A stretch of 6,773 nucleotides of DNA from Candidatus Zixiibacteriota bacterium (GCA_026397495.1 JAPLUS010000315.1:1-6773); one strand, 5' to 3'. Shown: positions 1-5,479, counted from the first letter of the stretch. The notes: a model not told the origin generated them from the letters alone. Program-made: numbers and translations.

Positions 1-543
1 TCTGATGCTCTTCTTGTGGGACACTTCAAGCTCAGCTCAGGCAAGCATAGCGATATCTATTATGAAAAATTTATGATTCTTAAGCGCCCCCGACTGTGCG
101 AAATAATCTGCGCGGAATTAGCAAAATTATTTGAAAAGGAGGGAATTCAGCTGGTTGTTGGGCCGACCACCGGCGGGGTGATTATTGCTTATGAAGTTGC
201 CAAATATCTGGGGCTTGATTCGATTTACGCCGAACCGGGCGATGGCGGCAAAGGGCGAATATTTAAACGGGGATTCAATATCGGGCCGGGAACGAGAGTG
301 TTAATTGTGGATGATGTCCTGACAACCGGAACATCAATTATTGAGGTGATAGCCCTGGTGGAATCATATAAAGCTGATATTGCCGGTATTGGGGTTTTCC
401 TGGACCGCTCCGGCGGGAGAGCAAAGTTTAATTATCCGCTTAAGGTTCTGGCAACGGTCGCCGCCAACGCTTGGGAAGCCAATTCCTGCCCGCTCTGCAA
501 AAAGGGAATGCCGATTACGCAGAGGGGGAGCAGGAAATTTTAG
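1..543 (+). CDS. pyrE: Orotate phosphoribosyltransferase, 5' end outside window
   Basis: Transfers phosphoribose from PRPP to orotate, giving OMP in cytosolic de novo pyrimidine synthesis. The frame is open from base 1 (SDALLVGHFKLSSGKHSD), so the true start lies upstream; the GTG at 16 falls inside the conserved N-terminal block and is not the start. In the 180 residues present, the substrate-loop region GHFKLSSGKHSD is at 7-18, the glycine-rich GPTTGG at 54-59, and the PRPP-binding signature IVDDVLTTGTS at 102-112. The C-terminus NSCPLCKKGMPI followed by a short basic tail is typical of the Thermus-type PyrE subfamily rather than the E. coli type. Only about 10-15 N-terminal residues should be missing. 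It is convergent with the - strand genes that follow, separated from them by the repeat-rich region. Identification is firm; the subfamily rests on the C-terminal Cys pair. Confidence 0.95.
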   Translation, partial: SDALLVGHFKLSSGKHSDIYYEKFMILKRPRLCEIICAELAKLFEKEGIQLVVGPTTGGVIIAYEVAKYLGLDSIYAEPGDGGKGRIFKRGFNIGPGTRVLIVDDVLTTGTSIIEVIALVESYKADIAGIGVFLDRSGGRAKFNYPLKVLATVAANAWEANSCPLCKKGMPITQRGSRKF

Positions 544-615
544 GGGAATTAGTCATTCATTGGTACACCATGAAAAATGCAGTTGTAGGGGTTTGATTTA
601 TCAAACCTCAAACTA

Positions 616-662
616 CAAATTCAATTTCCTAATTATGTTTATCAAAGATAATGCCCGGGTGC
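616..662 (-). repeat. Degenerate copy of the rfaE2 3' end, copy 1
   Basis: Read on the - strand, this block aligns with the last ~15 codons of rfaE2 (1812-1856). About 36 of 45 positions match with a 2-nt insertion, including an uninterrupted 14-nt run. It would read LSLINIIRKLNL-stop against SSTNIIRKLNL-stop in the gene. There is no start codon or gene body upstream, so it is not a gene; it is part of the composite repeat. Confidence 0.6.
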
Positions 663-686
663 CACCCCCAAACTCGTTTGGGGGTG
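657..686 (+). repeat. REP-like palindromic element, copy 1
   Basis: A 30-nt unit with an asymmetric 5' tag gggtgc, then a perfect 11-bp stem cacccccaaac / gtttgggggtg with loop tc (663-686). A fixed tag 5' of a GC-rich hairpin is the format recognised by RAYT enzymes, and a RAYT gene lies 450 bases away. The assignment to that system is inferred from format and proximity. Confidence 0.85.
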
Positions 687-730
687 TCTTATGTATCAAA
701 GAGTTCAAATACCCACGAATGATATCTTGC

Positions 731-759
731 GGGGGTTTAATTTATTAAACCCTTTTTTT
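731..759 (+). terminator. Stem-loop with T7 tract, possible pyrE terminator
   Basis: A 9-bp stem gggtttaat / attaaaccc (733-741, 744-752; loop tt) followed at once by seven T (753-759), the format of an intrinsic terminator on the + strand. It lies ~190 bases after the pyrE stop. The stem is AT-rich and belongs to the same stem-loop family as 590-607 and 785-805, so it could equally be a repeat that happens to precede a T run. Confidence 0.45.
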
Positions 760-813
760 GATTGTGCGGGAGAGACGGTCGTAAGGGGTTTGATTTATCA
801 ACCCCTAAGCTAC

Positions 814-847
814 AAATTCAATTTCCCAATTATATTCATCAAAGAAT
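814..847 (-). repeat. Degenerate copy of the rfaE2 3' end, copy 2
   Basis: Aligns without gaps to 1813-1846 at 29 of 34 positions, and all five differences are transitions. Read on the - strand in the rfaE2 frame, and extended a few codons each side, it gives GYSLMNIIGKLNL-stop against GRSSTNIIRKLNL-stop. It lies in the same place inside the composite repeat as the block at 616-662. Confidence 0.65.
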
Positions 848-855
848 ATCCCCTT

Positions 856-885
856 GGGTGCCACCCCCAAACTCGTTTGGGGGTG
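856..885 (+). repeat. REP-like palindromic element, copy 2
   Basis: Identical to the 30-nt unit at 657-686, including loop tc and the perfect 11-bp stem (862-885). Same orientation as copies 1 and 3. Confidence 0.85.
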
Positions 886-910
886 TCTTATGTATCAAAG
901 AGTTCAATCC

Positions 911-1077
911 GGTAACCCATCCAACGGATGGGCTTAAGCATTAGTGCTGATATGCCGGGGATTGAATCATAAATTTGAGACATCAAGATAAATTGGTATT
1001 TGGGATATTGGGTCGGGTGGATCAAAATCGATGCCGAGCAGGTTATACAAAATTTCCCATCCGTTGGATGGGGTACC
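911..1077. repeat. Head-to-head pair of 22-nt hairpin repeats
   Basis: The ends 911-932 and 1056-1077 are inverted copies matching at 21 of 22 positions. Each contains its own perfect 7-bp hairpin (cccatcc, aac or gtt, ggatggg). The 123 bases between them show no coding potential that I can support. Two inverted palindromes bracketing a short spacer resemble a REPIN or a small non-autonomous element, with a palindrome different from the REP family beside it. Confidence 0.75.
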
Positions 1078-1081
1078 GAGT

Positions 1082-1111
1082 GGGTGCCACCCCCAAACTT
1101 GTTTGAGGGTG
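1082..1111 (+). repeat. REP-like palindromic element, copy 3 (3' side of RAYT gene)
   Basis: Same tag and hairpin (stem 1088-1111) but loop tt and one stem mismatch, a at 1106 opposite c at 1093. In a - strand transcript this becomes a tolerated G-U pair. It lies 21 bases beyond the stop codon of the transposase gene and is the inverted partner of the copy at 1716-1745; those two share loop sequence tt, unlike copies 1 and 2. Confidence 0.85.
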
Positions 1112-1132
1112 TCTTATATTAAGAACTTGATT

Positions 1133-1699
1133 TTATAATAGGGGAATGTTAATCATATCTATAGGCATTAGTCCCGTCCCTATTCCTGCCCAATCCTTAT
1201 AGCTTGACCATTGCCAATCCCCAGGAGCGGAAACTAATCCTCTTTTGACGGGATTATTGTGGATATAATCTATAGAACTCTTTATGGCCTCATTCGAGAA
1301 AATATTTCTGTCATATCCGCTTCCATCCATCCAGAATCGATAAGGCGTATTTTTTTGACCCGTAACGAAATGCTTAAGTCCTGCCGGATTATTCTTCCTT
1401 AGGTAAATAAATGCTTTCCTTGATGTTGATTGTTTTATGGAATGCATAATGGCGGAAATTGAGTATGCCTCCTCATTTGGCCATATCAAGAGATGAATAT
1501 GTTCCGGCATGAATACATAAGCCCAAAGAGCAAAATGGTGCTTGGATTTTGCCATAATTATGGATTCTATCAAAAATAAACAGGGCTTTGTCTGTGACAA
1601 AAATGGACGACGATTCAAACAGGAAAACGTCAGCTCATGTGCATGAAAAGGAGTATTGAATCTTTTGCAGGTCTTTATGGGATGATGTTTCTCTTGCAT
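1133..1699 (-). CDS. REP-associated tyrosine transposase (RAYT, Y1_Tnp family)
   Basis: An HUH-type single-strand nuclease of the IS200-related Y1 transposase family (COG1943), 188 residues, within the usual RAYT size. Visible landmarks are the N-terminal strand HAHELTFSCLNRRPFLS (19-35), the HUH metal-binding motif MPEHIHLLIW with H67 and H69, and RFWMDGSGYDRNI (121-132). The block DYIHNNPVKRGLV at 144-156 aligns with DYIYINPVKHG of E. coli RayT, placing the catalytic tyrosine at Y145; DWQWSSY follows. These catalytic residues are intact and there is no frameshift, so the protein is probably active. The ATG at 1699 is the first sensible start; no clear Shine-Dalgarno is visible. RAYTs are thought to cut and join REP hairpins, and copies of a suitable hairpin flank the gene. 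Assignment to RAYT rather than a simple IS200 element rests on the NPVK...WSS signature and the flanking REPs. Confidence 0.9.
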   Translation of the reverse strand: MQEKHHPIKTCKRFNTPFHAHELTFSCLNRRPFLSQTKPCLFLIESIIMAKSKHHFALWAYVFMPEHIHLLIWPNEEAYSISAIMHSIKQSTSRKAFIYLRKNNPAGLKHFVTGQKNTPYRFWMDGSGYDRNIFSNEAIKSSIDYIHNNPVKRGLVSAPGDWQWSSYKDWAGIGTGLMPIDMINIPLL

Positions 1700-1715
1700 C
1701 TTGATTTATTATGAT

Positions 1716-1745
1716 CACCCCCAAACAAGTTTGGGGGTGGCACCC
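1716..1745 (-). repeat. REP-like palindromic element, copy 4 (5' side of RAYT gene, inverted)
   Basis: Reverse complement of the 30-nt unit, with a perfect 11-bp stem (1716-1739) and the tag at 1740-1745. It matches 1082-1111 at 29 of 30 positions in inverted orientation. It sits 16 bases upstream of the transposase ATG, so it may also overlap the control region of that gene. Confidence 0.88.
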
Positions 1746-1782
1746 AAATACAATCAATCAATTCCACATCAATTTTTCCGCG

Positions 1783-1805
1783 CCGTCAGGAACCCTTCCT
1801 GACGG
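1783..1805 (-). terminator. Perfect 10-bp hairpin just after rfaE2
   Basis: ccgtcaggaa / ttcctgacgg with a 3-nt loop, 4 bases beyond the rfaE2 stop codon on its transcript. Position and strength suit an end-of-operon transcript structure. No U tract follows immediately (a short A-rich run comes after cgcgg), so it may act as a 3' stabiliser, a weak terminator or another intergenic palindrome. Confidence 0.45.
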
Positions 1806-1808
1806 AAA

Positions 1809-2270
1809 TCATAAATTCAATTTCCTGATTATATTCGTCGAAGAACGTCCGGGTACAATCTTAATCCGTTTCACTGTCCCGCCGTACGATTTCACAAAAT
1901 CTGCCCCAACGATTTCAGAGCTCTTATAATCTGCCCCTTTAACTAAAATATCGGGTTTGATAAGCTTAATCAATTTCTCCGGTGTCGGCTCGGAGAAGAG
2001 AATGACATAATCAACCGGCTTCAACGCCGCCAGAATCCGGGCGCGGTCTTTTTCGTTTTGAATCGGCCGGTTTTTCTCTTTGAATTTCTTCACCGAGGAA
2101 TCACTGTTTAACCCGATGATAAGAATATCGCCAAGCTTTTTCGCCTTGGTCAGATAGCTGATATGCCCATAGTGTAATATGTCAAAGACACCATTGGTAA
2201 AGACGATTATTTTGCCCCGACGGCGAAGATTTTCCACGAGGGAATTTATTTTGGGTTGAGAAATGATCAT
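1809..2270 (-). CDS. rfaE2: D-glycero-beta-D-manno-heptose 1-phosphate adenylyltransferase
   Basis: Adenylylates heptose 1-phosphate to ADP-heptose, a cytosolic step in making the heptose of LPS core or related surface glycans. The 153-residue protein is the stand-alone form of the C-terminal domain of E. coli HldE. It has the nucleotidyltransferase signature FTNGVFDILHYGH (24-36) with the HxGH motif HYGH, LNSD at 54-57, the conserved LVKGADY (109-115), and the C-terminal GRSSTNII motif (141-148), which corresponds to CSTTNII in HldE. The ATG at 2270 follows directly after the TAA of the upstream kinase gene, with only a weak ggga-type ribosome site, which suggests translational coupling. The gene is intact. 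Its last codons recur in degraded form in the intergenic repeats at 616-662 and 814-847. Its substrate would normally come from the adjacent kinase, which is broken here. Confidence 0.93.
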   Translation of the reverse strand: MIISQPKINSLVENLRRRGKIIVFTNGVFDILHYGHISYLTKAKKLGDILIIGLNSDSSVKKFKEKNRPIQNEKDRARILAALKPVDYVILFSEPTPEKLIKLIKPDILVKGADYKSSEIVGADFVKSYGGTVKRIKIVPGRSSTNIIRKLNL

Positions 2271-3007
2271 TTATTTCCCATTTGCGAAATGGTGTTTCAA
2301 TTCGGTAGTCAATTGGGGGACGGTCACCGTCGCCGTGCCGATTTCACCGACCACAATGCCGGCCGCACAATTGGAAATTATGGCCGCTTCTTTCAAGGTC
2401 GCGCCGGCGGCTACCGCTGAGACAAACGAAGCTATCACCGTATCTCCCGCGCCGGTAACATCAAAGACCTTCTGTGCCAAGGTCGGGAAATAGTCAATTT
2501 CTCCATTGGCGTTGAATAAGGTCATCCCCTTTTCCCCGCGTGTAATAAGAATCGATTCCGCCTGAAGTTTCTCCAGAAGTAGTTTGCCGACGGCATTTAA
2601 ATCATCATCGCTTTTTATTCTTTTCCCGGCCGCAAATCCGGCCTCATGATGATTGGGAGTTATCATGGAGACTTTTTTGTAACTGAAAAAGTGTGTCTCA
2701 GATAATCGCGGGAAATCCCTTTATCTTTAAGGAGCTGGACTAATTTTACCGAGGCATCATCCTCTCCCATCACTCCGATTAAAACCGGCTCATCTCCCAA
2801 CGAGCGTATATTATTGGCGACATTGGCCGCCCCGCCGAGTCGAATCTGCTCACTATTTATTTCCACCACCGGCACGGGGGCCTCCGGTGATATCCGGCTG
2901 ACCGAACCATAGAGGTATTCGTCAAGCATAATATCGCCAAGGATTAACACCCTTGCTTTTCCGAAATTTGAAGTTATCTTGTCAATCCTGTCGATTTTTA
3001 TTGGCAT
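2271..3007 (-). pseudogene. rfaE1: Heptose 7-phosphate kinase, broken by internal deletion and frame change
   Basis: A ribokinase-fold (PfkB) kinase that phosphorylates D-glycero-D-manno-heptose 7-phosphate at C1, normally ~320-330 residues. Frame 1 from ATG 3007 gives the N-terminal part with GDIMLDEYLYG, SRISPEAPVPVVE and LGGAANVANNI, ending at a TGA at 2663-2665. A second frame gives the C-terminal part with the ATP-site motif DVTGAGDT and the family C-terminus, ending with TAA at 2271-2273. Homology in the second frame begins before its first ATG: HFFSYKKVSMITPNHHEA matches the family pattern DFxxYxxxxxxTPNxxE. The first frame loses homology soon after GISRDYL. The join is therefore near 2685-2705, about 80-90 family residues between the two blocks are absent, and the frame is shifted. 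An ATGA overlap between the two frames is probably fortuitous. Either a real pseudogene or an assembly error; loss of this central segment should abolish folding. Confidence 0.85.
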
Positions 3008-3098
3008 AAGTGATTGCCCAATTGGTTATTCTATTTAAGATTAGGGGCAATATATAAAAATAGACCGAATTCCACAAGTTGAATAGAAGGAAGAAAAA
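3008..3098. promoter_or_regulatory. Divergent intergenic region with ribosome site for the DUF3467 gene
   Basis: 91 bases separate the start codons of the rfaE operon (-) and the DUF3467 gene (+), so both promoters should lie here. The segment around 3050-3060 is AT-rich (tatataaaaa), but no pair of -35/-10 boxes has convincing spacing on either strand. A Shine-Dalgarno agaagg at 3085-3090 sits 8 bases before the + strand ATG. No clear ribosome site precedes the rfaE1 ATG. Confidence 0.4.
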
Positions 3099-3422
3099 AT
3101 GGAAGTTAAGCCGCAACAGGTTAATATTGAAATCGGCGAAAAGGAAGCCGAAGGGATTTATTCCAATTTGGTAATGATCGCTCATTCGCCAACCGAGATT
3201 GTATTAGATTTTGCCCGTATAATGCCGGGGGCGCCCAAAACCAGAGTTCAGGCCAGAATTATTATGACGCCCACTCATGCCAAACTTTTTCATAAAACTC
3301 TTGAAGAAAACTTGAGGAAATATGAGCAGCAATTTGGAGAAATAAAGCTTTTTGGCGGATCGGAAGGGACACCGGCCAAGAATATTGGCTTTGAATCTCC
3401 TAGCTCAAGTGAGGAAAAATAA
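3099..3422 (+). CDS. DUF3467 family protein
   Basis: A 107-residue cytosolic protein of unknown function. The core YSNLVMIAHSPTEIVLDFARIMPG (21-44), then TRVQARIIMTPTHAKLF and LEENLRKYEQQFGEIKL, is the family pattern I know as DUF3467: two short conserved beta-rich blocks followed by a helix ending in KYEQxFGxI. The C-terminal ~20 residues are polar and Ser/Glu-rich, probably disordered. There is no signal peptide or membrane segment. The ATG at 3099 is supported by the Shine-Dalgarno agaagg with good spacing. The next gene starts 1 base after its stop codon and has its own gagg ribosome site inside this gene's 3' end, so the two are almost certainly co-transcribed and perhaps coupled. The context ties it to alpha-glucan metabolism, but no activity can be deduced. 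Confidence 0.85.
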   Translation: MEVKPQQVNIEIGEKEAEGIYSNLVMIAHSPTEIVLDFARIMPGAPKTRVQARIIMTPTHAKLFHKTLEENLRKYEQQFGEIKLFGGSEGTPAKNIGFESPSSSEEK

Positions 3423-3423
3423 G

Positions 3424-5160
3424 GTGAAAAAAGGATATTTTGCCTTTGTTTTACATGCCCACCTGCCTTACGTATTGGCCCACGGGCGATGGCCGCATGG
3501 AATGGATTGGCTATCCGAGGCGACGGCCGAGACATATCTTCCACTAATCAATACTATTGATGAACTGGTTACGGAAGGGCATAAGCCCAAAATGACTATT
3601 GATATCTCACCGGTGCTGTGCGAGCAGTTATCCGATGATTCTTTTAAAGCCGAATTTCTAAGCTATCTGGAGCAGAAAATTAAGGCGGCTCAAAATGATT
3701 GTGTGGAATTCCATAAATATAACCAGCCCAATATGCTTAAAAATGCTCGCTTCTGGGAGGATTTCTACACCCGGACACTAAAGCATTTTAATCAGATTGG
3801 CCGGGATATTATGGTCCAATTCAGGCGATTGCAGGATAGCGGTTATCTGGAAATAATGACTTGTGGGGCGACCCATGGCTATTTTCCACTTCTTTCGCGC
3901 GATGAGACCATTCAAGCTCAAGTTAAACTGGCGGTGAAAAATTATTATAAGCATTTTGGGCGTTACCCGCGTGGAATTTGGCTCCCCGAATGCGCCTATC
4001 GTCCCCGTTATCTTTGGACTCCGCCGGTGCCGATTGACGGAAAACAGGAAACTTCCCCGCGCAAGGGGGTGGATGAATTTTTGTCTGAAAATGGCCTGGA
4101 ATTCTTTATTGTCGATTCGGCTCTTTTGAAAGGGGGAAAGTCAATTGGCATTTATCTGGATCGGTTTGAAGCTCTAAAAAGGTTATGGGGTCAATTTGAA
4201 GCGCAGTATCATCCGCGGCAGGAAGACAAAGATAAAACCCCCCGCGAAGTCTATCTGGTAAACTCCTCGCCGGAAGGTAAAAGGCCGACGGCCATCTTTG
4301 CCCGCGATCCGGAAACCGGTCTACTGGTCTGGTCGGGAGAGCATGGATATCCGGGCGATGGCAACTATATTGATTTTCATAAGAAGCGGTTTCCCGGAGG
4401 ACACCGCTATTGGGCGGTAACATCGTCTAAATCGGATCTGGCTGACAAGGTGGAATATAATAGGGAAACAGCGGTGGCGCGAATCGGTGAAAATGCCGGT
4501 CATTATGCGGGAAAGATTCATGATATTCTCACCGCTTATTATGACACGACCAAACGGGCCGGTATTCTGGTGGCGCCATACGATGCGGAGCTATTCGGAC
4601 ATTGGTGGTTTGAGGGGCCGTTCTTCCTGAAGGATGTCATAAAAAGAATCTGTCTTGACCCTGAAATTGAGCTGAGTTTTTTGAGCGAGCATCTTGACCG
4701 GGTTCAGCCGACCGAGGTTATTTCCCTGCCGGAGGGAAGCTGGGGTGAGGGAGGCAATCATTATATCTGGTTAAATCAGGAAAATGAATGGACCTGGAAA
4801 CATATTTATGCCGCCGAGAAAAAGATGTGCGAATTGGCCCGCTATTATGAAGCCAATAAGGGCACCATTGAACCGGAATTAGTTGACATATTAAAGCAAG
4901 CGGCACGGGAAGTGATGCTTATGGCGGCCTCTGACTGGCAGTTTTTAATCTCCACTTGGTCGGCGCGGGATTATGCGGAGCTTCGCCTCTCGGAACATTG
5001 GGCCGAATTCAAGCGGCTGGCGGAAATGGCGGACAAGAAAATTCGCAGTGAAAGTCTTTCAGCCGGTGATTGGGAATTCTACTCCGATTCAAAAAAACGA
5101 GATGCCCTCTTCACGGAAATAGAATTGGAATGGTTTGCCCGGGTTGAATATCCGGTATAG
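3424..5160 (+). CDS. GH57 1,4-alpha-glucan branching enzyme
   Basis: Family 57 glycoside hydrolase (578 residues) likely to introduce alpha-1,6 branches into glycogen-like alpha-glucan in the cytosol. Conserved regions in order: HAHLPYV (11-17); TCGATHGYFPLL (146-157); GIWLPECAYRPR (184-195) with predicted nucleophile E189, close to E183/E184 of the characterised archaeal and Thermus branching enzymes; APYDAELFGHWWFEGP (384-399) with predicted acid/base D387; and SLPEGSWGEGGNHYIWL (434-450). The C-terminal helical block with WQFLISTWSARDYAELR (505-521) is typical of branching enzymes rather than GH57 amylases. The start chosen is GTG 3424: it begins right at the conserved KKGYFAFVLHAHLP strand and has gagg at 3411-3414. 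A longer TTG frame from 3352 overlaps the preceding gene and adds unconserved residues. No signal peptide is present. Specificity (branching rather than 4-alpha-glucanotransferase or amylase) is by motif only. Confidence 0.9.
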   Translation: MKKGYFAFVLHAHLPYVLAHGRWPHGMDWLSEATAETYLPLINTIDELVTEGHKPKMTIDISPVLCEQLSDDSFKAEFLSYLEQKIKAAQNDCVEFHKYNQPNMLKNARFWEDFYTRTLKHFNQIGRDIMVQFRRLQDSGYLEIMTCGATHGYFPLLSRDETIQAQVKLAVKNYYKHFGRYPRGIWLPECAYRPRYLWTPPVPIDGKQETSPRKGVDEFLSENGLEFFIVDSALLKGGKSIGIYLDRFEALKRLWGQFEAQYHPRQEDKDKTPREVYLVNSSPEGKRPTAIFARDPETGLLVWSGEHGYPGDGNYIDFHKKRFPGGHRYWAVTSSKSDLADKVEYNRETAVARIGENAGHYAGKIHDILTAYYDTTKRAGILVAPYDAELFGHWWFEGPFFLKDVIKRICLDPEIELSFLSEHLDRVQPTEVISLPEGSWGEGGNHYIWLNQENEWTWKHIYAAEKKMCELARYYEANKGTIEPELVDILKQAAREVMLMAASDWQFLISTWSARDYAELRLSEHWAEFKRLAEMADKKIRSESLSAGDWEFYSDSKKRDALFTEIELEWFARVEYPV

Positions 5161-5239
5161 ATTTGTTCAGAATTATGAAAAAATATCATCGCATATTTTA
5201 TTATTGCCAAAATAGTATTTATTATTGCATCCTACCTAT

Positions 5240-5449
5240 GTGAAGGATAATAAATATCAGGAAAAATGCCCTTTCTGTCGAGAAGAAATTTTGTCCGGGG
5301 CGATGGTCTGTAAACACTGCCATTCTATAATCAAACTTCCGCTCAAGAAAAAGAAAGGGCCGCTCTGGCGGAGCAGCTATCTGCTGGGATTTTATTCCGG
5401 CATTATTTTTATGGCGGCGCTAATCTATATTTATACCAAATTGCTCTAA
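5240..5449 (+). CDS. Small zinc-ribbon protein with C-terminal membrane anchor
   Basis: A 69-residue protein of unknown function. The N-terminal half is a zinc ribbon, C10PFC13 and C24KHC27 (CxxC-x10-CxxC), resembling the UPF0547-type pattern CPxCxxxI...AxxCxHC. A basic stretch KKKK (36-39) precedes one hydrophobic helix (about 47-66) running to the C-terminus. By the positive-inside rule, the ribbon faces the cytosol and the protein is tail-anchored. The start is uncertain: GTG 5240 is closest to the domain, TTG 5225 would add five residues, and neither has a good ribosome site; no in-frame ATG exists upstream of the Cys motifs. It lies 79 bases after the branching enzyme and 97 before the protease gene, on the same strand, and may be co-transcribed with the former. 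The ribbon could serve protein or nucleic acid binding. Confidence 0.75.
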   Translation: MKDNKYQEKCPFCREEILSGAMVCKHCHSIIKLPLKKKKGPLWRSSYLLGFYSGIIFMAALIYIYTKLL

Positions 5450-5479
5450 TTTGATTGTGTCGCCTTATCGATAATTGTT

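Larger units (their letters stand above)
587..708 (+). repeat. Composite intergenic repeat, copy 1
   Basis: Seen directly: an ~122 bp unit with three parts. First is a stem-loop at 590-607 (ggtttgat, loop tt, atcaaacc; 8 bp). Second is a block at 616-662 that resembles the antisense of the rfaE2 3' end. Third is a REP-like hairpin at 663-686 with a short 3' tail to 708. The last 52 bases (657-708) are identical to 856-907. The unit is repeated at 783-907. Confidence 0.9.
783..907 (+). repeat. Composite intergenic repeat, copy 2
   Basis: Second copy of the unit at 587-708, in direct orientation and ~75 bases after it. It has the same order of parts: a stem-loop at 785-805 (one bulged base), the rfaE2-tail-like block at 814-847, and the REP-like hairpin at 862-885 with tail to 907. 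The 3' 52 bases match copy 1 exactly while the 5' part has diverged. This suggests either recent homogenisation of the hairpin part or stronger constraint on it. Confidence 0.9.
544..1132. other. Gene-free, repeat-packed intergenic region
   Basis: This 589-base stretch between pyrE and the transposase gene holds no credible coding sequence; the short frames that cross it run through palindromes and lack family features. It consists of two long direct repeats (587-708 and 783-907), a related stem-loop with a T tract between them (731-759), a pair of inverted 22-nt hairpins (911-1077), and a third REP-like hairpin next to the transposase gene (1082-1111). The interior of 933-1055 holds nothing I recognise. 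Confidence 0.85.
1082..1745 (-). mobile_element. RAYT transposase gene flanked by inverted REP hairpins (REPtron-like)
   Basis: The 664-base unit consists of the transposase gene with a 30-nt REP-like element on each side in inverted orientation (29 of 30 identical). This matches the known arrangement in which a single-copy IS200-like tyrosine transposase sits between the palindromes it processes. Further copies of the same palindrome lie at 657-686 and 856-885. No target-site duplication is obvious. The boundaries are set by the outer REP tags and are an inference. Confidence 0.7.

Noticed and set aside
657..907. CRISPR array
   Set aside because: The repeats are self-palindromic, only two are in close direct order, unit size exceeds 120 bases, the intervening DNA is itself repeated, and no cas genes are present.
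380..944. Overlapping + strand frames across the end of pyrE and the repeats
   Set aside because: They run through palindromic repeats, repeat each other because the DNA repeats, and have no ribosome sites or family features.
1711..1929. + strand frame across REP copy 4 and the rfaE2 3' end
   Set aside because: It is antisense to a well-identified gene and made partly of hairpin sequence.
2663..2666. ATGA overlap suggesting two translationally coupled half-kinases
   Set aside because: Family homology in the second frame begins several codons before this ATG (HFFSYKKVS), and a central block of the fold is missing altogether. The overlap is better explained as an accident of the deletion and frame change.
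3022..3056. Promoter ttggtt ... tatata for the DUF3467 gene
   Set aside because: The spacer is 23 bases, too long for a normal sigma70 promoter, and no better pair was found.
3352..3423. TTG start giving a 602-residue branching enzyme
   Set aside because: The extra 24 residues overlap the DUF3467 coding end and precede the conserved N-terminal strand. GTG 3424 has its own ribosome site and fits the family.
4106..4906. - strand frames within the branching-enzyme gene
   Set aside because: They are antisense shadows of a strongly conserved coding sequence, with no independent support.
5175..5243. 22-codon frame MKKYHRIFYYCQNSIYYCILPM upstream of the zinc-ribbon gene, a possible peptide precursor for the nearby protease
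   Set aside because: It has no ribosome site, lies in AT-rich low-complexity DNA with an internal direct repeat, and has no leader/core organisation. Proximity to a PqqD/M50 gene alone is not enough.
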